From contig NZ_JH815204.1 of the NCBI RefSeq assembly GCF_000296465.1, positions 310,001-374,000 on the forward strand: 64,000 nt of DNA, written 5' to 3'. The first letter of the stretch is position 1; each line of letters opens with the position of its first letter. Source of the stretch: Barnesiella intestinihominis YIT 11860 (GTDB lineage: Bacteria > Bacteroidota > Bacteroidia > Bacteroidales > Barnesiellaceae). The translations under genes were made by a program, and so were the position numbers. Positions 26,789 to 34,927 of the stretch are shown here, piece after piece. The notes under the pieces are model-generated. The model made no database searches. It was not told where the DNA came from and saw only the letters and a program-made list of their open reading frames with translations.

Positions 26789-27643
26789 ATGCCTCGCATA
26801 CTCTACAAATATTTAGATATAGTTGGCGCAAAGTGCATGATTGGTAACCAGAATCTCCAATTCACTAATGCGTCTCAACTGAACGATCCTTTCGATTGTC
26901 ATCCAAAACTAATTGACTACTCAAATGTACCTAATACTAAACTTCAAGGATGGATACCTAAGGAATGGTGGATAGAGAAAGAAGAAAACGATGCACTCAA
27001 TTTGCGTAATGATACATGGCTATGTAGTTTATCAAAAATCAATGATTCATTACTCATGTGGAGCCATTATTGTTATAACCATAAAGGTATTTGTATTGGA
27101 CTTGACATAGACAAAGTGTTGGAATCTGTTCCACCAATGTTTGGTACAATATATCTTGAACCGCTTGTTCTTGATGTTCAATATCAGGATATAATAGAGC
27201 GTCCTAACGCATATCATACCACAAAAGATTTATTCAGTTATCAATGGCAGACAAAAGCAAAGGAATGGGAATATGAGCAGGAGGTTAGATTAGTCATACC
27301 AAAACCAAGTCCAATATATGCAGCATTTACTCCTCAACAGGCAAAGCTGACAAAGGAAATATGGGATTGGCGTGAGATACGCCACTATATGCCACTGAAA
27401 GGCGAATGCTTTGAGTCTATCTATTTTGGTGTCAACATAGATGAGCAAGAGAAAGAAAAAATAATTCAGTTTGTTCGTAAGAAACTGAACCCACACATCA
27501 ATCTTTACCAAATGCGTGTATATGCCGATGCCTTTAGGATACAACCAGAATTTATCAAGCCTCTAAATTCTGATTTATCGGTATATAAGAAAAGGAGAGG
27601 AAAAGTCCCCTCCTCAATTCAAAACGATGTGTCAGACATTTAA
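26789..27643 (+). CDS. DUF2971-domain protein carried inside the shufflon
   Basis: 284 residues. The N-terminus RILYKYLDIVGAKCMI, then LQFTNASQLNDPFDCHP and, near residue 87, SLLMWSHYCYNHKGICIG are typical of DUF2971 proteins; function is unknown, with some members found in defence islands. It follows the silent hsdS half by 2 bp. The last ~28 codons are anomalous: they run through recombination site 4 (KPLNSDLS) and then through a hairpin that serves the converging gene. The natural C-terminus has therefore probably been replaced by inversion. Confidence 0.75.
   Translation: MPRILYKYLDIVGAKCMIGNQNLQFTNASQLNDPFDCHPKLIDYSNVPNTKLQGWIPKEWWIEKEENDALNLRNDTWLCSLSKINDSLLMWSHYCYNHKGICIGLDIDKVLESVPPMFGTIYLEPLVLDVQYQDIIERPNAYHTTKDLFSYQWQTKAKEWEYEQEVRLVIPKPSPIYAAFTPQQAKLTKEIWDWREIRHYMPLKGECFESIYFGVNIDEQEKEKIIQFVRKKLNPHINLYQMRVYADAFRIQPEFIKPLNSDLSVYKKRRGKVPSSIQNDVSDI
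27559..27577 (-). repeat. hsdS recombination site 4 (inverted)
   Basis: Exact inverted copy of the 19-bp site 3, located within the 3' end of the DUF2971 gene. It is the right-hand limit of the shufflon; nothing hsdS-like follows it. Confidence 0.75.
27593..27614 (-). terminator. Hairpin downstream of minus-strand hypothetical gene
   Basis: AGGAGAGG pairs with CCCCTCCT (7 of 8) around a 6-nt loop, followed on the minus strand by a short T-rich run. It probably ends the mobilisation transcript. Confidence 0.4.
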
Positions 27644-28030
27644 GTCTTTAATCGGCAATCCATAATTGTTTTGATCAAAGATTCCTCGATAGATGAGCTT
27701 TAAACCGAGTGTTTGATAATACCTGTAGTTATCACCTTCGGTACAAAGGTATTTGTAACCGTAGCGTGGCATGTACTCCTTGAAGAAGCGAGCCAAATCT
27801 TTCAGGCTTTCTTCTTGGTTCTTCTTGAAGTTACTGCGCACAATGATGATAGACCAGTCGGGGAAATTGCCTCTTCCATAACTATACTCCCAGAAGCGGA
27901 TGTAACAGTCTAGATCACGTTCACTGATGTTCACACAAAAGCCATTGGCATTTTGCATCACGCTACAACTGTTTCTGTAGCCGAACTTCTCACACAAGTA
28001 GAGATTGAAATCAAGAATTAAATCTTCCAT
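27632..28030 (-). CDS. Hypothetical protein downstream of relaxase
   Basis: 132 residues, no recognised family. It is rich in aromatic residues (YIRFWEYSYGRGNFPDW, later YMPRYGYKYL) with an alternating strand-helix pattern. It starts 35 bp after the relaxase stop in the same direction, so it is likely the last gene of the mobilisation operon, and its 3' end overlaps the converging DUF2971 gene by 12 bp. Nothing in the sequence predicts a role; a host-range or anti-restriction accessory would be a guess. Confidence 0.6.
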   Translation of the reverse strand: MEDLILDFNLYLCEKFGYRNSCSVMQNANGFCVNISERDLDCYIRFWEYSYGRGNFPDWSIIIVRSNFKKNQEESLKDLARFFKEYMPRYGYKYLCTEGDNYRYYQTLGLKLIYRGIFDQNNYGLPIKDLNV

Positions 28031-28065
28031 AAATAATTGAATTTAAAATGTTAATAAAAAGTGGA

Positions 28066-29007
28066 TTATAAATGAAAGCCTCGCTTGCGCTTAGCCTTTT
28101 TCTTTTTCATCAGCCGATTGAACTCGGCTTCTTCTGCGGCAGTGGCATCGTAGGATGAGTTGCCATTTAGCAAGCCGAGACTGATGCTTGAGCCATCATC
28201 GGAATGGGAAACGCTTTGTTGTACATTATCTTCCTTATGTCTGGATTCCTGTTTGGGTGATTCAAACAAGGATGCACAAGCATTCTCTTCCAGTCGGTTG
28301 TCGATATTCAAGTAGCTGAACTCTCGGCTAATCTTAGAACCGGAGAAAGAAAAACCGTTGTACTCAAATTTTACACCCTGTATTTCCCGTGTAGTTCGGC
28401 TGACCTTGAATTTCATATCAATGTCTCGGTCGGCAAGTGCATCCTTTAAGTCTGCCCAATTTTGTACTTGGGACAGTTCCTCTTTCAACGCTTTGTATAT
28501 CTCATACTTTGCTCGGTCATAAGGGCGCAATCGTTCCTCCTTGATATGGTCTTTACCATTGGCAAAATGCAAGCGATATTTGGCGGTCAACATTTTGCAA
28601 ACTTTCTCATTCTTGCGAAAGTCATTCTTGTCGCTAATCGTTTTGCCGCCATTGTCCACTCGATTAAAGACGATGTGGCAATGCGGATGTTCACGGTCGA
28701 TGTGCCGGGCAATGATGTACTGCGTGTTTTCGATGCCCATCAACTTCATATAGTCATGGGCAATTTGCAACATCAGTTCATCATCATGTTTCAAGCGTTC
28801 GTTATCTTCCGGTGAGAAGTTGAGCGAAGTATGTCCGACAATATTCTTTACCTTATCATTGAGCAGCGATTGTAACTCAAATTGCTCCGCCATCTGTTCG
28901 GGTGTACCTTCTACTCCAACTGCTTCCAGCAATTTGGATTTCTCCTCTTTGAGAACATAGCTAACACAACCACCGAACGATGTTCCTTTAGTCTGTTTAC
29001 CTATCAT
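28066..29007 (-). CDS. MobP-type relaxase (mobilisation protein)
   Basis: 313 residues. The relaxase histidine motif III IIARHIDREHPHCHIVFNRV (HxDxxHPHCH) is at about 118 to 137. The N-terminus MIGKQTKGTSFGGCVSYVL is typical of Bacteroidota MobB-type relaxases, where an early Tyr is the DNA nucleophile. The C-terminal part is charged, ending in a Lys/Arg-rich tail. It nicks at oriT and leads the strand into a recipient, using a conjugation machinery provided in trans; no transfer genes are seen here. It overlaps the mobC stop by 11 bp. Confidence 0.92.
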   Translation of the reverse strand: MIGKQTKGTSFGGCVSYVLKEEKSKLLEAVGVEGTPEQMAEQFELQSLLNDKVKNIVGHTSLNFSPEDNERLKHDDELMLQIAHDYMKLMGIENTQYIIARHIDREHPHCHIVFNRVDNGGKTISDKNDFRKNEKVCKMLTAKYRLHFANGKDHIKEERLRPYDRAKYEIYKALKEELSQVQNWADLKDALADRDIDMKFKVSRTTREIQGVKFEYNGFSFSGSKISREFSYLNIDNRLEENACASLFESPKQESRHKEDNVQQSVSHSDDGSSISLGLLNGNSSYDATAAEEAEFNRLMKKKKAKRKRGFHL

Positions 29008-29305
29008 CTTTCAAACGTTTTATAAGTAGGTTAATGTGCTGAGCCATTTCCTTGCATCTGTCCGCTACGGCGAAGAAACCGTAGGTGTTTGCCTGTCTTG
29101 CCAACTGGTTAAGATTGGTACTTTCGCCAATCAGTTGACGGATGATGTGGATATGCTCTTGCGTGATTCGTTCACGTACCGAACCGTTTTCGATGAGCGA
29201 ACGGATCACTTCGCTTTGAGTCTGCTTGCTCCGTCTGCAAAGCGCACCAAGCCATGCGTATTGCTGATATGACAGACGGAGTGTTACTGTATATTTCTTT
29301 TCCAT
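28997..29305 (-). CDS. mobC: MobC-like relaxosome protein
   Basis: 102 residues. An N-terminal ribbon-helix-helix-like segment (YTVTLRLSYQQYAWLGALC, then SEVIRSLIENG) is followed by the MobC signature STNLNQLARQANTYGF. MobC proteins bind near oriT and help the relaxase open DNA. It is translationally coupled to the relaxase gene (11-bp overlap) and preceded by the candidate oriT. Confidence 0.88.
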   Translation of the reverse strand: MEKKYTVTLRLSYQQYAWLGALCRRSKQTQSEVIRSLIENGSVRERITQEHIHIIRQLIGESTNLNQLARQANTYGFFAVADRCKEMAQHINLLIKRLKDDR

Positions 29306-29340
29306 TTGAATCTGTTTTTAGTGAATAATATGTGACCATC

Positions 29341-29440
29341 GGGAGCCGCCTCCTCAGACTTTTTGAGGAGCAAGTGGTCGGGGAATGTAATACACCGACA
29401 TTAACTTGCTACAGTAAAAAAGTCTCGATTCCTCTCCCTG
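29341..29440. other. Candidate origin of transfer (oriT)
   Basis: This intergenic segment directly upstream of mobC has two inverted repeats: CTCCTCA-N7-TGAGGAG (29350 to 29370) and GTCGG-N13-CCGAC (29377 to 29399). An oriT next to the mob genes with paired inverted repeats fits MobP systems. The nick site is not identified. Confidence 0.4.
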
Positions 29441-29443
29441 AAT

Positions 29444-30523
29444 TCAAAGTCTGAATCCTCGTTTCTTGGGTGGTGAAACCTTCGGTTGTGGAGTGCCTTG
29501 TTGTACGCTGATGAGCTTCAAATCGAATGTATCTATCAGTGTTTTCAAGACAGGATTCTTCCTTATCATTTGTTGGAGGATGGCTTCATCAGGCTTCACT
29601 TTAAGCAGATAATCGGCTATGTCATATCCCTCTTTGCGTTCGTCTTCGGTAGCGTTGACTTCCAAATAATCGAACATTTGTACTTCAATTCCGCAGTTTT
29701 TCATCAGGCTGATTTTGCTCTGCCAATAGTTGGTTGCACCTAAATCAGGGAATAATACAACGCTTCTTCCTGCCAGAACGGATAGGCTGTTGACATTGAA
29801 GCAACCGTTCTTTCCACCTGATGCTATCCATAGGAATTGCGGCAGATAGTAAGATGCAATAATTGCCGTTTTCTCGCTTTCGACCAGTGCAACAGGGCGG
29901 CTTTTGTCTTCTGGAAGCAGATGCTCACCGAAGAAACATTGCTTCAAATTATAGTCTTCTTTATGCAGTACGGAGTGTACCCATGTGACATGATTGTACG
30001 GCTCTTTTATCCGTTTGCCAGTTGTCGGATTGTAAAGCATTATTTTACCTGTGCGTACTCTGTTCTGATAATCTATTTGCCAAAATACGGTTGCACCGTC
30101 CCAATGCTTGGAAGTACCGACTTTGTATTTCGCCATCAGTTTCAATGTCTCTGCTTCTCCGAATTGAGCCGATAAGAATTGAAACAGTTTGTTGTCTGGA
30201 TAGCGTTGCAACGACTGATTGACTATGTCCAAATCAATGTAGGAAGTGGCTTTCGGCTCGACTTCTTTTATAGGCGTATAGCTCCGAAAATTATCTTCGG
30301 ACAACTTTTTCTTTTCAGACGGATTCCGTTCAAAGTAATCACGGGGCGTGAAGTGATAACCGCATTTCTGTTCGTGGTCGCAACGCCCAACGTAATCTGG
30401 GAACTGGATTCGCTTTTCCGTATCAATGTACTTGGAAAAACATCTTTTACGGTGGCAGTTCGGGCAGGTATGCCGAGTGCTGACACCTTTGTAGGGTTCT
30501 AATATGAATCTATGTGTACTCAT
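29444..30523 (-). CDS. DUF6371 toprim-domain protein (primase-like)
   Basis: 359 residues. A zinc-binding N-terminus has HTCPNCHRKRCF and, after a spacer, RCDHEQKCGYHF, similar to CHC2-type primase fingers. A toprim-like domain follows: ALVESEKTAIIAS (the conserved Glu), then SVVLFPDLGATNYW with the acidic pair. The C-terminus is basic (PPKKRGFRL). In Bacteroidota mobile elements such genes lie between DUF3987 and mobC and are thought to prime replication of the transferred strand. It is in line with this gene order here. Confidence 0.82.
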   Translation of the reverse strand: MSTHRFILEPYKGVSTRHTCPNCHRKRCFSKYIDTEKRIQFPDYVGRCDHEQKCGYHFTPRDYFERNPSEKKKLSEDNFRSYTPIKEVEPKATSYIDLDIVNQSLQRYPDNKLFQFLSAQFGEAETLKLMAKYKVGTSKHWDGATVFWQIDYQNRVRTGKIMLYNPTTGKRIKEPYNHVTWVHSVLHKEDYNLKQCFFGEHLLPEDKSRPVALVESEKTAIIASYYLPQFLWIASGGKNGCFNVNSLSVLAGRSVVLFPDLGATNYWQSKISLMKNCGIEVQMFDYLEVNATEDERKEGYDIADYLLKVKPDEAILQQMIRKNPVLKTLIDTFDLKLISVQQGTPQPKVSPPKKRGFRL

Positions 30524-30542
30524 TGTATGTTTCTTTTTTAGT

Positions 30543-30605
30543 GTGTCACTTTTGTCGTTATTGTCGTTTTCGCTTGGAAAGTGTCAATACCGACAAAAAT
30601 GTCAC
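30543..30605. repeat. Imperfect inverted repeat between DUF3987 and DUF6371 genes
   Basis: GTGTCACTTTTGTCG (30543) is matched at 12 of 15 positions by the reverse complement of CGACAAAAATGTCAC (ending 30605). A further TTGTCGTT copy lies between. It could be an operator or single-strand initiation site; it overlaps the DUF3987 stop. Confidence 0.4.
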
Positions 30606-31978
30606 GGGTTAATCTTTGAATATTCTCCATGTTTCTCTTTGCGAAACAATGTCCCGATGTTGTCATTGAGAAAGCGTTGAAACGTGCGCTCCTTCATTCC
30701 GTTTTGCTCGGCTATCTGTATAGCTTGGGCGGTTGTAAAGGATGGAGGAAGCAGATTGACTATTGTCTGTTGTTGGCTGTTGAGCGTATTTTCATTGAGG
30801 ACATTTTGAACGTTCAATGCAGACTCTTTGAAATACTCCGTCAGTCTGATTGCTCGTTCCACTGTCAACAGGTCGATACAGGTCTTATCACATTCTCCGC
30901 AAGTCCATCGTGCTAATTGGATAATCAGACAGAAACGGATGATGTATATCTCCAACTTGCAATAGATACTCACAATGGTGTCGTTTATTTCTCGATCACA
31001 TAATTCTGAAAAATGGTGTTGCCATTCGTAAAGCTGTTTCTTTGCATCCTCCGTGAAGAGAAGAATATGCGGTTCTATCTCTCCATGTTCATTGAGGTGG
31101 CACTCCGATTGTATCAGCTTGTCAATAATGGCATTCCATTCTTGCTCTATATCTTTCGGTAGTTCTTTGTCATTCCACCGTGCTTTCTGTTGCAGATTGG
31201 GCATCACAAACAGGATGCGGTCGATAAACCCATTGCTGGAGCGTTCACCTTTTGCCAATTCGTTCAAGATTTTCTTTTGGATAGTACCAATGACCGATAT
31301 GTGCGGACGCTTGATGAAGATGGAACTCTTGGCATTCTTGCGGTCGGACATGGTGGTCTTGGCACTGAACACGGAGAGCCAAAACTGTTCCTCCGAACCG
31401 TTGTTATAGCGGTTGAAGTTCTTGAACCAAGCGGATAATTCATCTGCCCACAAGCATAGTCCACGTTTGTTTTGAGCATGAATGAGGCTCAACCCTTCGG
31501 GCGTTACATCCGAAACCAAGAAGCGTTTGCGGATAGGCTCTTGTGGAAATTGCTCTCCACCGCTTTCCGCACGTTCCTTGCGGCTCATGCTCATCAACTC
31601 GTCGTACTTGGCAAGAGCCTTTTCAAATTCCTGATTCTGTCGGTAGTCATAATCAAGAAACGGCTTCATCGCAAAACTGAGAGGATGACTTTTGTTCGCT
31701 CCCGGTCTTCCAATCAATGCCATATACAGGATGGGGCTTTCCATCCAGCCTTGCTTGATTTGGGCAAGGTGCGTGTTGCCTATGCCAACTGCTATTGCCG
31801 TAAGGATGGCTGCGGCGATGTAGTCAGTAGGGTAGTTATGGCATTCGTGTACCTCACGGATGATGCGTTGGATTTTTGCAGGGAATATACTGATGGGGAA
31901 TGCCGTACCAGACAATCTTGTGCTTAAATCAATCGCTTCATCAATGATGGATGCCGGATTAATAGAATATGTATACAT
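30602..31978 (-). CDS. DUF3987 protein (element replication ATPase-like)
   Basis: 458 residues. A P-loop-like segment reads ALIGRPGANKSHPLSFAMKP (about 87 to 106), followed by LCLWADELSAWFKNFNRY (Walker-B-like DE) and HISVIGTIQKKILNEL. These are hallmarks of DUF3987, relatives of phage-type primase-helicases. The C-terminal ~60 residues form a winged-helix-like domain. Next to the toprim gene it likely supplies a helicase function during element replication. The DUF6371 gene follows after 78 bp containing an inverted repeat; the HTH gene precedes it by 11 bp. Confidence 0.85.
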   Translation of the reverse strand: MYTYSINPASIIDEAIDLSTRLSGTAFPISIFPAKIQRIIREVHECHNYPTDYIAAAILTAIAVGIGNTHLAQIKQGWMESPILYMALIGRPGANKSHPLSFAMKPFLDYDYRQNQEFEKALAKYDELMSMSRKERAESGGEQFPQEPIRKRFLVSDVTPEGLSLIHAQNKRGLCLWADELSAWFKNFNRYNNGSEEQFWLSVFSAKTTMSDRKNAKSSIFIKRPHISVIGTIQKKILNELAKGERSSNGFIDRILFVMPNLQQKARWNDKELPKDIEQEWNAIIDKLIQSECHLNEHGEIEPHILLFTEDAKKQLYEWQHHFSELCDREINDTIVSIYCKLEIYIIRFCLIIQLARWTCGECDKTCIDLLTVERAIRLTEYFKESALNVQNVLNENTLNSQQQTIVNLLPPSFTTAQAIQIAEQNGMKERTFQRFLNDNIGTLFRKEKHGEYSKINP

Positions 31979-31989
31979 AGCCCAACCTA

Positions 31990-32355
31990 TTAAAATTGCA
32001 CTGATGATTTGGGCTTATGACGCACACCACTCTGCATATTGGCAAGCATCTCCTCGTATGTCTGCTCGGCAGTCTTTCTCCGTCCGTTCTCAATCCAAGC
32101 AAGAAGCTCGTCCTCATAGAAATAGAGTTTCTTGCCTTTCTTGTAGGCTGGAAGCAGCCCTTTGCGTACCAATGTATATATGGTAGGCTTGGCTTTTCGG
32201 ATGATACGGCAAGCATCTTCTATTTCTACCAACACATGTTTGTCAGATGGCTGTGGCTGGAGTTTCGCTACCATCTTTTTCAATTCGATGACCTGTTCAG
32301 TCAGATAACCTACCGCTTCGGGCAGCTTATCAAATGTTACTGTTTCTTTTTGCAT
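31990..32355 (-). CDS. HTH (excisionase/MerR-like) protein of the element
   Basis: 121 residues. The middle carries an HTH_17-type domain: VEIEDACRIIRKAKPTIYTL, then PAYKKGKKLYFYEDELLAWI, i.e. helix-turn-helix plus beta-hairpin wing as in excisionases. The N-terminus has a short coiled coil (QVIELKKMVAKLQ). It is the first gene of the DUF3987 operon, 28 bp downstream of a duplicated 50-bp control element, so it may be an autoregulator and/or recombination directionality factor. Confidence 0.85.
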   Translation of the reverse strand: MQKETVTFDKLPEAVGYLTEQVIELKKMVAKLQPQPSDKHVLVEIEDACRIIRKAKPTIYTLVRKGLLPAYKKGKKLYFYEDELLAWIENGRRKTAEQTYEEMLANMQSGVRHKPKSSVQF

Positions 32356-32382
32356 ACGCCAATCGTTTTTAATTGTTCGACG

Positions 32383-32432
32383 GCAAAGGAAACAGGTGTT
32401 TCAATGGTGGAATCATTCACCAAAATATAACT
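32383..32432 (-). promoter_or_regulatory. Duplicated promoter/operator, copy A (DUF3987 operon)
   Basis: 50 bp matching 37595 to 37644 at 43 positions. On the minus strand it ends in TTCCTTTG, a near-consensus -7 box, preceded by an imperfect palindrome (GGTGAATG and CATTGAAACACC). It lies 28 bp upstream of the HTH gene and 50 bp from the divergent DGQHR-like promoter. Confidence 0.6.
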
Positions 32433-32481
32433 GATGAATAACTTTTTGATGGTGGTTAATGCTATTCTTGGGAATTAATCG

Positions 32482-32489
32482 TACCTTTG
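32482..32489 (+). promoter_or_regulatory. -7 box for DGQHR/HEPN cassette
   Basis: TACCTTTG, a perfect TAnnTTTG. The predicted transcript start is near 32496, so the ATG at 32516 is the first usable start and an upstream in-frame codon at 32459 is excluded. Confidence 0.6.
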
Positions 32490-32515
32490 CAATAAATCAT
32501 TTCAATTCTCTGATT

Positions 32516-33700
32516 ATGAAAGTAGCATCAAAAGTAAAGGATGGTAGGATAAATGCCGTCAATGTATTGCTTGATATGAATATAAAGGAATATCTTGAAG
32601 TAGCTGGACACATTATTAAGAACAATGAGTTTCAAAGAAAGCGTGTAAAGAATTCTTCTACCGTTTATGCTCTGCTGAAAAAGGATTTGCGAAGTAACTG
32701 TACAATGCCTCCTATTGTTCTGGCTATTAAGGCGGAAAAAATGAACCATTTACTGAATCCATTTGATATTGAAGAAGATCAGATAAAATCCTTGTTTAAG
32801 CCTGAGAATCTGATTATACTTGACGGACTGCAAAGAACCTATACTATATTGGATTTAGTGGAAGAACTGACGAAGGAGAACAATAGTGAGGTTTTGGAGA
32901 ATGTCATGAATAATAGTATACGTGTCGAAGTATATTTGGGTATAAACAAAATTGGTATTCTTTATAGAATGCTGACTTTGAATACTGGGCAAACACCAAT
33001 GTCAATCAGGCATCAGATAGAGATGCTATATTCCGATTATGCAGAGAATAATATCGAGGATGTACGCCTGTTTAAAGAAACTGACTCAAAAAGTGTGAGG
33101 AATATTGGTGAATATCAATTTAGAGATGTAATTGAAGGCTTTAATTCATATCTGGATAGGGATGAACTTGGTATCAGCCGGAATGAGGTTCTTGAGAATA
33201 TTCAGAATCTTGAAAAACTTGCTTTGGAGAATGGAAGTTCCGATTTGTTTAAGGATTATATTTTAACTTATAATAAATTGATAAAAAAAGTCGATTCATT
33301 TAACATTGGATGGGAAATAAACAAATCAGAAATTGAAATTAACGGACTTTTTGGAAAGAATATTCTACAGATATTTACCAAGTCGCAGGTTTTATCCGGT
33401 TTCGGTGCTGCAATTGGCAAATTGAAGGATTCCAAGGTTATTGAAGGGTTTGAAACGATTAAAAATGATATTGATAATATTGTAGTATCAAAAAAAGAAG
33501 ATAGTAATCTTGATTTTGCTATGGTTAACTTACTTGGTAAATTGGATGATATTAAGAACAGAGCAAAGAAAATCGGAGTAGAGCAAAGGATGTTTTTCAC
33601 TTATTTCTTTCGCGAACTGTTCAATCCTAATAGTGATTCGTATTTGGATATGAATTCAGCTATTGAAAGTGGGTTCAATAAGTATATCAGTCTGATTTGA
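32516..33700 (+). CDS. DGQHR-like domain protein (DndB/DUF262-related), cassette gene 1
   Basis: 394 residues. Key motif LIILDGLQRTYTILDLV (DGLQR at 103 to 107) is a variant of the DGQHR signature, and RMLTLNTGQTPMS (N156, T157, G158) matches the second conserved loop of this ParB/sulfiredoxin-like fold (normally IN-T-KP-S). The C-terminal half is helical, with a basic coiled coil. Relatives include DndB, a regulator of DNA sulfur modification, and DUF262/GmrS-type nucleases. The usual Gln-His pair is replaced by Leu-Gln, so catalysis is uncertain. It is AT-rich, on the plus strand among minus-strand mobility genes, and co-directional with a HEPN-like gene 9 bp downstream. A two-gene defence module is inferred. 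Confidence 0.6.
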   Translation: MKVASKVKDGRINAVNVLLDMNIKEYLEVAGHIIKNNEFQRKRVKNSSTVYALLKKDLRSNCTMPPIVLAIKAEKMNHLLNPFDIEEDQIKSLFKPENLIILDGLQRTYTILDLVEELTKENNSEVLENVMNNSIRVEVYLGINKIGILYRMLTLNTGQTPMSIRHQIEMLYSDYAENNIEDVRLFKETDSKSVRNIGEYQFRDVIEGFNSYLDRDELGISRNEVLENIQNLEKLALENGSSDLFKDYILTYNKLIKKVDSFNIGWEINKSEIEINGLFGKNILQIFTKSQVLSGFGAAIGKLKDSKVIEGFETIKNDIDNIVVSKKEDSNLDFAMVNLLGKLDDIKNRAKKIGVEQRMFFTYFFRELFNPNSDSYLDMNSAIESGFNKYISLI

Positions 33701-33709
33701 TTTCAGAAT

Positions 33710-34750
33710 ATGTTAGTAGACTATAATAGTGAAAGTCGTATTTTCTTTGTAGTAACAGATTCTTATGAGACGGTGAATGTCCCCTATCTGTTATTGGATA
33801 GAGACAAGAAAGGGGATGTGTTTAATGAGAATCCAGATAGTTATGGTTATAAGATATTCTATAAAAGAAATTATAAAGAGAATGATATTTTTCAAGTAAT
33901 TGAGAGTGATTTGGATAAGAGGATAGGATGGATTTTCCCTATTTCATCGATTGTTTCTATTTCGCATGATTATGCAGATAATCCGCATTATTGTAGATAT
34001 GCTCTTGTAGCTCATATGTTGTTATTACGAAATGAAATTGCTGAACAGGATATTGTTAGTAGAGATTTTAGCAGTATAATCGAGAGTGAATACTCAGATG
34101 ATGCGATTATCCTTATCTATAAAAAAGATTTAGTGCAAGAGGTAACTGGCTTTAAACTTGATAATTATTTTGCAAGTTTATGTGAGTATGGATATTATAT
34201 TGAGCATGGCTATACAAATACAAATATCAAGGAACCTGCATCAAGAGAAAAAATTCATCTACAGAGTATTTCAGAAGATATTATATCAGACAAATATATG
34301 AATCGCTTTTTCCGAATGCTTTGTAGAGAAGAACATTCGATTGTCAAATTTCATATATTATATCAAATTATAGAGCTATTAATAGAAGATATTCTGATTT
34401 ATTCATTGGAAGATACAATCAGATTGTTCAAAGATAAGAAAATCTATACCCGGAGCTTGCGAGAAAGAATTAGTAAAGTAGAGTCTGAAAAAGACAGAAT
34501 TTTGATTCTGATAGAAAAATGCGAATTACATAGTGAGGATTATAACAGCTTGCATGAGAAATGCGTTGCTTTTCTTGTGAAAAAAGGTCGTGAAAATGTG
34601 AATTTCCCTGAATCGCTTTATTCTGTCAGAAATTTTATTGTACATGATTATAGATTTATTGTCGAAGAGACAGAACTTGCGGAAATAAACGATATCAATG
34701 CTCTTTTTGAAATGTTTGTCTTGGATTTGATTATCAAGTATAAGCATTAG
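33710..34750 (+). CDS. HEPN-like C-terminal domain protein, cassette gene 2
   Basis: 346 residues, no named family. The N-terminal half is mixed strand/helix with many Asp, Tyr and Ile residues. The C-terminal half is helical: KFHILYQIIELLIEDIL, then SLRERISKVESEKDRIL, and finally SVRNFIVHDYRF with R307-x4-H312, the RxxxxH catalytic motif of HEPN RNases in the expected position (start of the last long helix). Known HEPN effectors (ApeA-like, RloC, toxin families) cut tRNA or mRNA in infected cells. Start 9 bp after gene 1; no other cassette gene follows. The HEPN call rests on one motif plus helical context, so moderate confidence. Confidence 0.55.
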   Translation: MLVDYNSESRIFFVVTDSYETVNVPYLLLDRDKKGDVFNENPDSYGYKIFYKRNYKENDIFQVIESDLDKRIGWIFPISSIVSISHDYADNPHYCRYALVAHMLLLRNEIAEQDIVSRDFSSIIESEYSDDAIILIYKKDLVQEVTGFKLDNYFASLCEYGYYIEHGYTNTNIKEPASREKIHLQSISEDIISDKYMNRFFRMLCREEHSIVKFHILYQIIELLIEDILIYSLEDTIRLFKDKKIYTRSLRERISKVESEKDRILILIEKCELHSEDYNSLHEKCVAFLVKKGRENVNFPESLYSVRNFIVHDYRFIVEETELAEINDINALFEMFVLDLIIKYKH

Positions 34751-34927
34751 TCAGTCTCATAAAACGTGTTCTTGTAGATGATATAATTTAGATGTTCGGT
34801 TCTTTTGTTTGTAATAATAAATCTTCTATCAGTTTTTTTTATATTGTTTTGAAAGTGTTAAAAACTATATTTGAAACACTCATGAAGTGTTAAACTATTT
34901 AGCATTGTTCTCAAATAGGTGTTGTAG

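Noticed and set aside
32516-33700. Reading the DGQHR-like gene as the missing dndB of the dnd-like operon
   Set aside because: It is 18 kb away on the other strand, within the mobility module, has a DGLQR variant and its own HEPN partner; no evidence links the two loci.
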